From VRUE01 sp963748075 (GTDB lineage Bacteria > Actinomycetota > Thermoleophilia > Solirubrobacterales > 70-9): a stretch of DNA of 21,994 nt. The DNA lies in assembly GCA_963748075.1 (NCBI GenBank), contig CAVVHQ010000027.1, forward strand, positions 1 to 21,994, read 5' to 3'. Shown one piece after another: positions 6,592 to 13,766 of this stretch (position 1 is its first letter; each line of letters opens with the position of its first letter). The position numbers and the translations under genes were made by a program. The notes beneath the pieces are model-generated. The model worked only from the letters and a program-made list of their open reading frames with translations. It did not search any database and was not told the DNA's origin.

Positions 6592-7029
6592 GTGAGCGAC
6601 GAGCTGCCCGTGCGGCCGCTCGGCTACAGCGATCTGCCGGGGGTGATCTCGATCGAGCGGCGCTCCTTCCCGGCGCCCTGGTCGCTGGCGATGTTCGTGC
6701 TCGAGCTGTCGAAGCCGTCGGGGATCTGCCTCGCCGCCATCGAAGGCGACGACCTGCTCGGCTACCTGGTCTGCTCTCGCTACGACCGCGTCTGGCACCT
6801 GATGAACGTCGCGGTGACGCCGGAGCGACGGCGGCGCGGAGTGGCCAGCCGCCTGATCGAGCGGTTGGTCGAGGAGGGCGGCGGCGAGCTGCCGTTCACG
6901 CTCGAGGTGCGGGTCTCCAACCGCGAGGCGATCGCGATGTACGAGCGGCTCGGGTTTCGGTCGGCCGGCGTGCGCCCCCGCTACTACCAGGACAACGGCG
7001 AGGACGCCCTGATCATGTGGCTGGACTGA
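6592..7029 (+). CDS. rimI: Ribosomal-protein-alanine N-acetyltransferase RimI (GNAT)
   Basis: 145 aa from the GTG at 6592, one base after the tsaB stop. An ATG at 6544 in the same frame would add 16 residues (MRNVGVSEALSKRPSE) that overlap tsaB and have no family match, so 6592 is preferred. GNAT fold: the IERRSFPAPWS block typical of RimI (residues 21-31), motif A VAVTPERRRRGVAS (73-86) binding acetyl-CoA, and the C-terminal NREAIAMYERLGF (110-122). It acetylates the N-terminal Ala of S18 in E. coli; in actinobacteria it may have wider N-terminal substrates (family knowledge). The tsaB-rimI-tsaD order is common and was long read as one functional unit. Confidence 0.92.
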   Translation: MSDELPVRPLGYSDLPGVISIERRSFPAPWSLAMFVLELSKPSGICLAAIEGDDLLGYLVCSRYDRVWHLMNVAVTPERRRRGVASRLIERLVEEGGGELPFTLEVRVSNREAIAMYERLGFRSAGVRPRYYQDNGEDALIMWLD

Positions 7030-7036
7030 GGATCCG

Positions 7037-8092
7037 GTGATCCTCGCGATAGAGACTTCCTGCGACGATACGTGTGCAGCTGTCGTCGACGGCGACGAGA
7101 TCCTCTCCAACGTGATCTCCTCGCAGGATGCCGACCACGCGCGCTTCGGCGGGATCGTCCCCGAGGTCGCCTCCCGCCGCCACCTCGAGTTGACCGTCCC
7201 GGTGGTCGAGGCGGCGCTGGTCGAGGCCGGCGCCTCGCTCGAGGACGTCGAGGCGGTCGCCGTCACCACCCGGCCGGGCCTGATCGGGGCGCTGCTGGTC
7301 GGGCTGAGCACCGCGAAGGCGCTCGCCGCGCCGCGGCGGCTGCCGCTGATCCCGGTCGACCACCTGCAGGGGCACGTCGCCGCCAACTTCCTCGAGCCCG
7401 AGCCGCTTGCCCCGCCCTTCCTCTGCCTGGTGGCGAGCGGCGGCCACACGCTGCTCGCCGGGGCGCGCGACCACGCCGGCCACGAGGTGCTCGGGCAGAC
7501 GCTCGACGACGCCGCCGGGGAGGCCTTCGACAAGGTCGCCCGGATGCTCGGGCTCGGCTTCCCGGGCGGCCCGGCGCTGGAGCGGCTCGCCGCCGAGGGA
7601 GACCCCGAGGCGTTCGAGCTGCCGGTGGCGATGGCGCGCGACCCGGGTCTCGACTTCAGCTTCAGCGGGCTGAAGACGGCGCTCGCCTACCGCTGTCGGG
7701 ACCTCGGCCCGGAGGGGACCGAGGAGCGGCGCGCCGACCTGGCGGCCGGCTTCCAGGCTGCGGTGGTCGGGCAGCTGACCGCGAAACTGAAGCGGGCGCT
7801 GAAGCGGGGCGACTGGGAGGCGGTGGCGCTGGGCGGCGGCGTCGCCGCCAATCGGGCGCTGCGCGAGGCGGTGGCGGAGCTCTGCGAGCGGCGCGGCGTG
7901 CGGCTGAAGCTCGTGCCGCTGCGCCTCTGCACCGACAACGCGGCGATGATCGGCTCGGCGGCGCGCTTCGTGCCGCGCCTGCGATTCCCGGAGTACCTCG
8001 CCTACGACGCCTCTCCGACGGACAAGGGCGCAGTGGAGCGCGGAGCGGGAAAGCGTGAATCTCCGGCTCTTCGCGCAGCGAGCGACGCGTGA
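7037..8092 (+). CDS. tsaD: tRNA t6A transferase TsaD
   Basis: 351 aa, GTG start 7 nt after rimI. TsaD transfers the threonylcarbamoyl group to A37 of tRNA. Features: the opening ILAIETSCDDTCAAVV, GGIVPEVASRRHL, metal ligands His109 and His113 in VDHLQGHVAAN (equivalent to His111/His115 of E. coli), LVASGGHT, DDAAGEAFDKVARMLGLG, FSFSGLKTA, GGGVAANRALR and CTDNAAMIG. All core motifs are intact. The tail after YDASP is slightly long. The stop overlaps the glutaredoxin GTG (GTGA). Confidence 0.97.
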   Translation: MILAIETSCDDTCAAVVDGDEILSNVISSQDADHARFGGIVPEVASRRHLELTVPVVEAALVEAGASLEDVEAVAVTTRPGLIGALLVGLSTAKALAAPRRLPLIPVDHLQGHVAANFLEPEPLAPPFLCLVASGGHTLLAGARDHAGHEVLGQTLDDAAGEAFDKVARMLGLGFPGGPALERLAAEGDPEAFELPVAMARDPGLDFSFSGLKTALAYRCRDLGPEGTEERRADLAAGFQAAVVGQLTAKLKRALKRGDWEAVALGGGVAANRALREAVAELCERRGVRLKLVPLRLCTDNAAMIGSAARFVPRLRFPEYLAYDASPTDKGAVERGAGKRESPALRAASDA

Positions 8093-8340
8093 CTGTTGTG
8101 ACCGTCTACTCCCGCCCCGGCTGCCACCTCTGCGAGCAGGCGCTGGAGGCGATCGTCGCCCTGCACGCCGACGGCTACCGCTTCTCGCTGCACGAGGTCG
8201 ACATCGAGAGCGAGGAGCTGCTGCTGCGGCGGATGCTCGAGCGCATCCCCGTGGTCGAGGTGGACGGCGAGGTCGTCTCGGAGCTGGTTCTCGACCGCGA
8301 CTCCGTGCGGGCGCGGCTCGATACTGTGGGGGCACGATGA
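8089..8340 (+). CDS. Small glutaredoxin-family thiol protein
   Basis: 83 aa, GTG overlapping the tsaD stop. Thioredoxin-fold miniature with the active site CHLC (Cys12-Cys15) after VTVYSRPG, the cis-Pro region RIPVVEVDGE and a C-terminal helix. This is the glutaredoxin-like/DUF836 type often found just before rex in actinobacteria (family knowledge). It probably reduces a disulfide partner, but the substrate is unknown. Position next to a redox-sensing repressor suggests a role in redox balance. Confidence 0.88.
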   Translation: MTVVTVYSRPGCHLCEQALEAIVALHADGYRFSLHEVDIESEELLLRRMLERIPVVEVDGEVVSELVLDRDSVRARLDTVGAR

Positions 8341-8365
8341 GCGCGAAGCGGGAGAATGGCTGTCG

Positions 8366-9037
8366 ATGATGGAGTCGGTGGTGGAGGAGGTCGAGGTGCC
8401 GGACGGGCTGATCGGCGACGGCGAGCGACTCTCGCTCGGCGTCGCCGCGCGACTCTCGCGCTACCTGCAGGTGCTGACTCAGGCCCGCAAGATGGGCCGC
8501 GAGACGATCTCCTCGCAGGAACTGTCGGACTACACGCACATCAACCCGACCCAGATCCGCCGCGACCTCTCCGGCTTCGGCAAGTTCGGCAAGCGCGGCG
8601 TCGGCTACAACGTCGAATCGCTGGTCTCGGAGATCCGCAAGATCCTGCGCACCTCCGGGCAGCACAACATCGCCCTGTTCGGCGCCGGCCACCTCGGCCA
8701 GGCGATCGCCAGCTCCGACATCTTCGCCGACCACGGCTTCCAGGTGGTCGCGATGTTCGACGTCGACCCGGAGGTCGTCGGCACTCAGGTCGGCAGCCTG
8801 CCGGTGCGCGACTTCTCCGAGCTGGACGCGGTCGTCGCCGAACAGGAGATCGTGGTCGGCGTGCTCGCCGTCCCGGCCACCTCGGCGCAGGCCGTCGCCG
8901 ACCGCCTGGTCGAGGCCGGCGTGAAGATCATCTTCAACTACTCCGAGCAGCTGCTCCAAGTGCCGCCGGAGGTGACGGTGCACACCTCCAGCCCCGCCGT
9001 CGACCTCCTCTACGCGCTCTACTTCTACCTGACCTAG
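8366..9037 (+). CDS. rex: Redox-sensing transcriptional repressor Rex
   Basis: 223 aa, ATG with GGAGA 10 nt upstream; a second ATG follows at once (8369). Rex senses the NADH/NAD+ ratio: the NAD+ form binds DNA and NADH releases it. The winged helix spans about residues 25-85, with the recognition part NPTQIRRDLSGFGKFG (60-75). The Rossmann loop is FGAGHLGQA (105-113). The C-terminal domain-swap helix ends SSPAVDLLYALYFYL. Full length. Usual targets are respiratory and fermentative genes. I found no clear TGTGA-N8-TCACA operator in the window, so its targets lie elsewhere. Confidence 0.96.
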   Translation: MMESVVEEVEVPDGLIGDGERLSLGVAARLSRYLQVLTQARKMGRETISSQELSDYTHINPTQIRRDLSGFGKFGKRGVGYNVESLVSEIRKILRTSGQHNIALFGAGHLGQAIASSDIFADHGFQVVAMFDVDPEVVGTQVGSLPVRDFSELDAVVAEQEIVVGVLAVPATSAQAVADRLVEAGVKIIFNYSEQLLQVPPEVTVHTSSPAVDLLYALYFYLT

Positions 9038-9056
9038 ATCCCTTGCCGGAGCCCCT

Positions 9057-10217
9057 GTGACTCCCCTGGACCTCGACCTGGCTCGGGAGAGATTCGAGTC
9101 CTCGGTCGACTTCACGGTCGGCCTCGAGGAGGAGTTCGCGATCCTCGACCCGGCGACGCTGGAGCTGGAGCAGCGCTTCGAGGACGTCCTCGCGGCCTGC
9201 CTGAAAGACGACGTGCTGGCCGGCTCCGCGGCCGGCGAGCTGATTGCCTCGGAGATCGAGATCCGCTCCGGTCGCGCCACCAGCTTCGCCGAGGCGGTCG
9301 GCGCGCAGCGCGAGCGCCGCGCCCGGCTCTTCGAGCTGGTCGAGGGGATGGGCCTGGCGCTGGCCGCGATGGGCGTCCACCCCTGGGCCAGCTACCTGGA
9401 CCAGCGGATCATCGACACGCCCCACTACAACCGGCTGCGCCACGAACTGGGCTGGGTCGCGCAGCGCAATAACACCTGGAGCCTGCACGTCCACATGGGG
9501 GTGCGCGGCGCCGACCGGGCGATCGCCGTCTGCGATTGGATGCGCGAGCTGCTGCCGCTGCTGCTCGCGGTCTCCGCCAACTCGCCCTTCCTCGACCGCC
9601 GCGACACGGGACTGCACACCGTGCGCACCGAGATCTTCACCCGCACCTTCCCGCGCTGCGGGGTGCCCAGCCCGTTCGGCGACTGGGACAGCTACGCCGA
9701 CTTCGTCGGCCTGTTGCGGCGGACCGGCACGGTGGTCGAGTCGACCCAGCTCTGGTGGAGCGTGCGACCCCACCACGAGTTCGGCACGGTCGAGGTGCGG
9801 GTCTGCGATGCGCAGACCCGCGGCGAGGAGTCGTTCGGCCTGGCTGGGTTGATCGCCGCCTGCATTGCCCAGACGGCGCTCGACTACGACGAGCACGGCT
9901 ACGACGGCGCCGGCTCGCCGCTGCTCGACCGCGACATCGAGGAGAACCTCTGGCGGGCGATCCGCCACGGGATGGACGGCAGGCTGATCGACTTCCGGCG
10001 CGGCGAGGAGGTCGAGGCGCGGGCGGTGCTGGACGGGCTGCTCGGCTGGACCGAGCCGGCCCGCGCGCAACTCGGCATCGAGGTGCGGCTGCCGGAGCGC
10101 AACGGCGCCCAGCGGGCGCGCGAGGCGTTCGACGCCGGCGTCGCGATCGAGGACGTCTACCGCGACGCGGCGCGCGAGACGCGCCGCACCTACACGGCGG
10201 CGAGGCAGGCCGCATAG
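9057..10217 (+). CDS. YbdK-type carboxylate-amine ligase (glutamate-cysteine ligase family 2)
   Basis: 386 aa, GTG start 19 nt after rex. GCS2-family enzymes make gamma-glutamyl or similar amide bonds with ATP. Visible: the metal/ATP entry motif TVGLEEEFAILDP (residues 20-32), the strand NNTWSLHVHMGV (~138-149), and GTVEVRVCDAQT. E. coli YbdK has only weak glutamate-cysteine ligase activity, and in mycothiol-using actinobacteria the true product of these paralogs is mostly unknown, so I do not assign gshA. Being directly behind a glutaredoxin and rex fits a thiol role but does not prove it. Confidence 0.88.
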   Translation: MTPLDLDLARERFESSVDFTVGLEEEFAILDPATLELEQRFEDVLAACLKDDVLAGSAAGELIASEIEIRSGRATSFAEAVGAQRERRARLFELVEGMGLALAAMGVHPWASYLDQRIIDTPHYNRLRHELGWVAQRNNTWSLHVHMGVRGADRAIAVCDWMRELLPLLLAVSANSPFLDRRDTGLHTVRTEIFTRTFPRCGVPSPFGDWDSYADFVGLLRRTGTVVESTQLWWSVRPHHEFGTVEVRVCDAQTRGEESFGLAGLIAACIAQTALDYDEHGYDGAGSPLLDRDIEENLWRAIRHGMDGRLIDFRRGEEVEARAVLDGLLGWTEPARAQLGIEVRLPERNGAQRAREAFDAGVAIEDVYRDAARETRRTYTAARQAA

Positions 10218-10256
10218 GCAGGCAGCCGGGCCGGGGGACGCGGAATCCGCGGCCCC

Positions 10257-10265
10257 TTATAGAGT
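10257..10265 (+). promoter_or_regulatory. -10 region (TTATAGAGT) for hppA
   Basis: The only AT-rich spot in the 78-nt gap before hppA. TTATAG, TATAGA or TAGAGT could each serve as the -10. Transcription would begin near 10270, giving a ~25-nt leader with the ribosome site at 10284. No clear -35. Confidence 0.4.
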
Positions 10266-10283
10266 CCCGGACCGCCAACCAGC

Positions 10284-10288
10284 GGAGG
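10284..10288 (+). promoter_or_regulatory. Shine-Dalgarno GGAGG that fixes the hppA TTG start
   Basis: GGAGG is 7 nt before the TTG at 10296. It supports an unusual TTG start for a membrane protein whose first residues (MTSFLTEYGVVVALV) fit the family. Confidence 0.65.
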
Positions 10289-10295
10289 AACCAAG

Positions 10296-12383
10296 TTGAC
10301 CAGCTTCTTGACCGAATACGGAGTCGTCGTCGCGCTCGTCTGCGCCGGGGCGGCGGTTGTCTACGGACTTGTCATAACCCAGCGCCTGCTCTCCCGCTCG
10401 GCCGGGAACGAGCGGATGCGCGAGATCTCCGGGGCCGTGCAGGAGGGCGCCCGCGCCTACCTGCGCCGCCAGTACACGATCATCGCCGCGGTCGCAATCC
10501 CGATCGCGATCCTGCTCTGGATCCTCCAGGACTACAAGACGGCGCTCGGCTTCGTGCTCGGCGGCGCGCTCTCCGGCTCGGCCGGCTTCATCGGGATGAA
10601 CCTCTCGGTGCGGGCGAACTCCCGCGTCGCCGAGGCGGCCCGCGGGGGAGTCCCGCCGGCGCTGGACGTCGCCTTCAAGGGGGGGTCGGTGACCGGCCTG
10701 CTGGTGGTCGGCCTGGCGCTGTTCGGGGTCGCCGGCTACTACGGCCTTCTCGTGCTGACCGGTAGCAGCGACAAGGAGGCGGTCGACGCGGTCGTCGGCC
10801 TCGGCTTCGGCGGCTCGCTGATCTCGGTCTTCGCCCGGCTCGGCGGCGGCATCTTCACCAAGGCCGCCGACGTCGGCGCCGACCTGGTCGGCAAGGTCGA
10901 GGCCGGCATCCCCGAGGACGACCCCCGCAATCCGGCGACGATCGCCGACAACGTCGGCGACAACGTCGGCGACTGCGCCGGGATGGCGGCCGATCTGTTC
11001 GAGACCTACGCGGTTACCTCGGTCGCGGTGATGCTGCTCGGCGTACTCACCTTCACCGGCTCCGGCGGGGACTTCGCCCGCGAGGTGGCGATCTTCCCGC
11101 TGGTGATCGGCGCCGTCGCGATCCTCGCCTCGATCGTCGGGGCGCTCTCGGTGCGGACCAGGTCCGACCGGGTCGAGGGGGCGCTCTACACGGGGATGAT
11201 CGTCTCCGGGGTCCTCTCGATCGCCGCCTTCTACCCGATCACCGACTGGATGATGAGCGACCCGGTGCGGCTCGGCCTCAGCACTGCGGCCAAGGCGGTC
11301 AGCACCACCGACCTCTGGCTTTGCGCGGTGATCGGCGTCGCCGTAACGGCGCTGCTTTTCGTGATCACCGACTACTACACCTCGACCCGCTTCCGGCCGG
11401 TGCAGACGATCAGCCAGGCCTCGGAGACCGGCCATGCCACCAACATCATCCAGGGCCTCGCCCAGGGCTTCCAGTCGACCGCGGCACCGGCGCTGGTGAT
11501 CGCCCTGGCGATCCTCGCCGCCAACGAGCTGGCCGGGATCTACGGGATCGGCGTCGCCGTAATGGCGCAGCTCTCGCTCTGCGGGCTGATCGTCGCCCTC
11601 GACGCCTTCGGCCCGATCACCGACAACGCCGGCGGGATCGCCGAGATGGCCGACCTGCCCGAGGACGTGCGCAACGTCACCGACCCGCTCGACGCGGTCG
11701 GCAACACGACCAAGGCGGTCACCAAGGGCTACGCGATCGGCTCCGCGGCACTGGCGGCGCTGGTCCTCTTCTCTGCTTTCAAGAGCGAACTCGCCGACGA
11801 GGCTCCGGCCGGCTTCGACCTCGGCGCCCTCTTCAACCTGACCACCCCCGCGGTGCTGATCGGCCTGCTGATCGGCGGCATGATGGTCTACCTATTCGCG
11901 GCGCTGGCGATCGAGGCGGTTGGTCGTGCCGGCGGCCAGGTGGTCGAGGAGGTGCGCAAGCAGTTCCGCGAGCACCCGGGGATCATGGAGGGCACGGAGA
12001 AACCGGCTTACGGGAAGACGGTTGCGATCGTCACCGCGGCGGCGCAGAAAGAGATGATCCTGCCCTCGCTGATCCCGATCGTCGTGCCGGTGATCGTCGG
12101 CCTGCTCAGCGTCGACGCGCTCGGCGGCCTGCTGATCGGCGTGATCGTCGTCGGCCTCTTCGCGGCGATCTCGATGACCGCCGGCGGCGGCGCTTGGGAC
12201 AACGCCAAGAAGCTGATCGAGGACGGCGCCCACGGCGGCAAGGGCTCCCCCGCCCACGCCGCCTCGGTGACCGGCGACACGGTCGGCGACCCCTACAAGG
12301 ACACCGCCGGTCCGGCGATCAATCCGATGATCAAGGTCGCGAACATCGTCGCGATCCTGATCATCCCGATCGTGCATTTCTAA
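10296..12383 (+). CDS. hppA: Membrane proton-pumping pyrophosphatase, K+-independent type
   Basis: 695 aa with ~16 membrane helices. Hydrolyses pyrophosphate and pumps H+ across the membrane. Signatures: DVGADLVGKVE (residues 192-202), DNVGDNVGDCAGMAADLFE (218-236), GGGAWDNAKKLIE and GDTVGDPYKDTAGPAINP near the end. Lys473 in GNTTKAVTKG occupies the site where K+-dependent enzymes have Ala (GNTTAA), so this should be a K+-independent, H+-only pump like that of Rhodospirillum rubrum (family knowledge). It stands alone with its own promoter. The palindromic element A begins 10 nt after its stop. Confidence 0.97.
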   Translation: MTSFLTEYGVVVALVCAGAAVVYGLVITQRLLSRSAGNERMREISGAVQEGARAYLRRQYTIIAAVAIPIAILLWILQDYKTALGFVLGGALSGSAGFIGMNLSVRANSRVAEAARGGVPPALDVAFKGGSVTGLLVVGLALFGVAGYYGLLVLTGSSDKEAVDAVVGLGFGGSLISVFARLGGGIFTKAADVGADLVGKVEAGIPEDDPRNPATIADNVGDNVGDCAGMAADLFETYAVTSVAVMLLGVLTFTGSGGDFAREVAIFPLVIGAVAILASIVGALSVRTRSDRVEGALYTGMIVSGVLSIAAFYPITDWMMSDPVRLGLSTAAKAVSTTDLWLCAVIGVAVTALLFVITDYYTSTRFRPVQTISQASETGHATNIIQGLAQGFQSTAAPALVIALAILAANELAGIYGIGVAVMAQLSLCGLIVALDAFGPITDNAGGIAEMADLPEDVRNVTDPLDAVGNTTKAVTKGYAIGSAALAALVLFSAFKSELADEAPAGFDLGALFNLTTPAVLIGLLIGGMMVYLFAALAIEAVGRAGGQVVEEVRKQFREHPGIMEGTEKPAYGKTVAIVTAAAQKEMILPSLIPIVVPVIVGLLSVDALGGLLIGVIVVGLFAAISMTAGGGAWDNAKKLIEDGAHGGKGSPAHAASVTGDTVGDPYKDTAGPAINPMIKVANIVAILIIPIVHF

Positions 12384-12393
12384 GAGTTCGGAC

Positions 12394-12519
12394 GTGGGGG
12401 AGGGGCCAGGGTGCCCCTCCGGCTTGCTGGGGTTTTCGCCCGGCGGCGGTCGCCTCTCGCTGAGCGGTCTGTGCGAAAACCAAGACGCCGCTGCGCCGGA
12501 GGGACACCCTCCACCTCCC
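12394..12519. repeat. Palindromic element, copy A (downstream of hppA and the DUF559 gene)
   Basis: A ~126-nt imperfect inverted repeat. The left half starts with the local hairpin 12399-12420 (8-bp stem GGAGGGGC) followed by GCTTGCTGGGGTTTTCGCC. The right half, read on the minus strand, gives GGGTGTCCCTCCGGC then GCAGCGGCGTC and GGTTTTCGC. Copy B at 13560-13687 is the same element in reverse order: 25 of 27 and 33 of 37 positions match in the two conserved arms, while the centres differ. It lies between two converging genes and may also end their transcripts. A shorter related arm (GGAGGGGCAC) follows at about 12525-12550. Confidence 0.85.
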
Positions 12520-12590
12520 ATAGCGTGCAGGAGGGGCACTCTCGCTCCTTCCTTTCAGGATCCGCCGTCCCTCGAACCGGCACAGGTCGA

Positions 12591-13451
12591 TCAGGACGCC
12601 GCCTCGTCGCCTAGCTGGTTTGAGCGCAGCCGCTGCTGGAGCGCTTCGGCGACTGCGGCCGGTTCGTCGGTCATCTGGTTTTCGCTGAGGCGGAGGACCT
12701 CGTAGCCGCGGAGTCGCAGCTTCAGGTTGCGGTCGTGGTCGTCCTGGAAGGCGACCTCGCCGCGGTGGTAGACGTAGCTGTCGGTTTCGACGATCAGGTT
12801 GCGGTCGCGCCAGAGGAAGTCGGCCTCGATGCCGTCGACCTTGGTGTTCACCTCCGGCTTCGGAATGCCGTGGCGACGGCACAGGGCGAGGAAGTCCAGC
12901 TCGAGATCGCTCCGGGTTCGCTCGGGCCGAATTTCCGGTCCGAGCGGAAGCCCGAGCACGTTCGCCTGCCGGATCGCGCGCCGCCGCTCCTTCTCCGAGA
13001 CGACGCCACGAAGGTCGGCGATCGTCCGCGCCGGCTTGGTGACCGGGATGCCGCGACGACGGGTCGTCGCCGCGGGGTTCAGCGTTCGGGAGCGATGAAG
13101 GCGGATCCCGCCGCGCGTGGCCTTGCCGCCGATTCGCGGCACCGAGATGTGAACAGGTCCGGACCTGGGTGGAAGCAAGCCCCAGAGGACGGCGGCGCTT
13201 CTATGACTGACGACAGCGCCCTCCCCACAGGCCAGCACGGCCGCCATCCACCGCCCCTCGCGACTCAGAGCGGTATGGCCGACGGCGTAGACGCCGCGGT
13301 GGACCCTGTGCAGGCGGCCTGCCTTGGTGCGCCGCGCCACTGCGGCCGCATCCAGGCCGGCACCGCAGAGCTGCTTGTAGGTGGCGACCCCGTGCTGCTG
13401 GCGCGCGATGTCAGCCACGGCTCGGTCGGCTGTGACGACTTGTTGTCGCAT
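12591..13451 (-). CDS. AbiEi-antitoxin-like N-terminus fused to a DUF559 (Vsr-like) nuclease fold
   Basis: 286 aa. Residues ~10-60 form a winged-helix-like part (ADIARQQHGVATYKQLCGAG, then AGRLHRVHRGVYAVG), and ~60-150 the linker region seen in AbiEi-type antitoxin proteins (SHRSAAVLWGL, ARTIADL). Residues ~180-275 match DUF559, a PD-(D/E)XK-like domain related to Vsr endonucleases: Glu184, Asp211 in EADFLW, Glu222 and Asp224 in LIVETDSY, His229, and DDHDRN at 237-242. All likely catalytic acids are kept, so a nuclease role is possible but unproven. No toxin partner is adjacent. The gene is bracketed by inverted copies of a palindromic element, and its start codon lies within a perfect inverted repeat. 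AbiEi proteins bind inverted repeats at their own promoters, so self-control is plausible. Confidence 0.88.
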   Translation of the reverse strand: MRQQVVTADRAVADIARQQHGVATYKQLCGAGLDAAAVARRTKAGRLHRVHRGVYAVGHTALSREGRWMAAVLACGEGAVVSHRSAAVLWGLLPPRSGPVHISVPRIGGKATRGGIRLHRSRTLNPAATTRRRGIPVTKPARTIADLRGVVSEKERRRAIRQANVLGLPLGPEIRPERTRSDLELDFLALCRRHGIPKPEVNTKVDGIEADFLWRDRNLIVETDSYVYHRGEVAFQDDHDRNLKLRLRGYEVLRLSENQMTDEPAAVAEALQQRLRSNQLGDEAAS

Positions 13452-13472
13452 ACCGACAACAAGTCGTCACAG
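13430..13472. promoter_or_regulatory. Perfect 19-bp inverted repeat with the DUF559 start codon in its loop
   Basis: Arms 13430-13448 and 13454-13472 are perfect reverse complements, with a 5-nt loop 13449-13453. On the minus strand the loop reads GTATG, so the ATG (13449-13451) is exposed in the loop. The downstream arm encodes residues 2-7 (RQQVVT). It could be an operator for the encoded winged-helix domain, or an mRNA hairpin controlling initiation. No Shine-Dalgarno sequence precedes the ATG. Confidence 0.9.
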
Positions 13473-13559
13473 GCCTGGACTCTCCCCCTGCGAGGAAAGC
13501 TTGGGTCGATCTTGCGGTCGTGGCGGGCGGCGTGGTCGTCGTGGTGCGTCGAGGCGTGA

Positions 13560-13687
13560 GGGAGCGGTGGGGGTGTCCCTCCCGCGCAGCGGCGTCCTCT
13601 TTTTCGCCCCACCGACGCTTGCGTGACGGCCAGTTGGCGCTACTGGCGAAAAACCCAGCAAGCGGGAGGGGCACCCCCACCGCTCCC
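13560..13687. repeat. Palindromic element, copy B (upstream of the DUF559 gene)
   Basis: 128 nt. The outer 26 nt at each end (from GGGAGCGG to CCGCTCCC) are reverse complements with one mismatch. Inner arms carry GCAGCGGCGTC and, from the other end, GCTTGCTGGGTTTTTCGCC. It is the inverted counterpart of copy A. It fills most of the 315-nt gap between the DUF559 start and the 3' end of the coiled-coil gene, so it could also be the latter's terminator. The rest of this gap holds the start-codon palindrome and a partial third arm. Confidence 0.88.
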
Positions 13688-13696
13688 TGCTCAGCC

Positions 13697-13724
13697 CGAA
13701 GCGGGAGGGACACCCCGCCCCCGC
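13697..13724. repeat. Partial third copy of the palindromic element arm
   Basis: GCGGGAGGGACACCCCG next to copy B repeats the outer arm type that begins GGGTGTCCCTCC (reverse strand), followed by a C-rich end. Its presence suggests arms were duplicated or left behind by an earlier event. Confidence 0.55.
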
Positions 13725-13766
13725 CGGCGGACGCCTTGAGCGCACTCTCGGCCACGCTCGGGCGGG

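Noticed and set aside
7013..9280. 755-aa open frame on the minus strand
   Set aside because: Antisense to tsaD, glutaredoxin and rex, all with intact motifs.
12591..13451. Complete AbiE-type toxin-antitoxin pair
   Set aside because: No AbiEii nucleotidyltransferase gene is next to it; neighbours are hppA and a coiled-coil protein. Only the AbiEi-like N-terminal part is present, fused to DUF559.
12735..13559. 274-aa plus-strand frame over the DUF559 gene
   Set aside because: Antisense to the AbiEi-DUF559 frame and without motifs; the minus strand carries the conserved acids.
12394..13730. CRISPR array
   Set aside because: The repeated stretches are palindromic arms with unequal spacing and only two full copies; there are no spacers of regular length and no cas genes.
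12384..13766. Insertion sequence with target-site duplication
   Set aside because: No transposase and no convincing direct repeats at the outer edges of copies A and B, so I call it a possible cassette rather than an IS.
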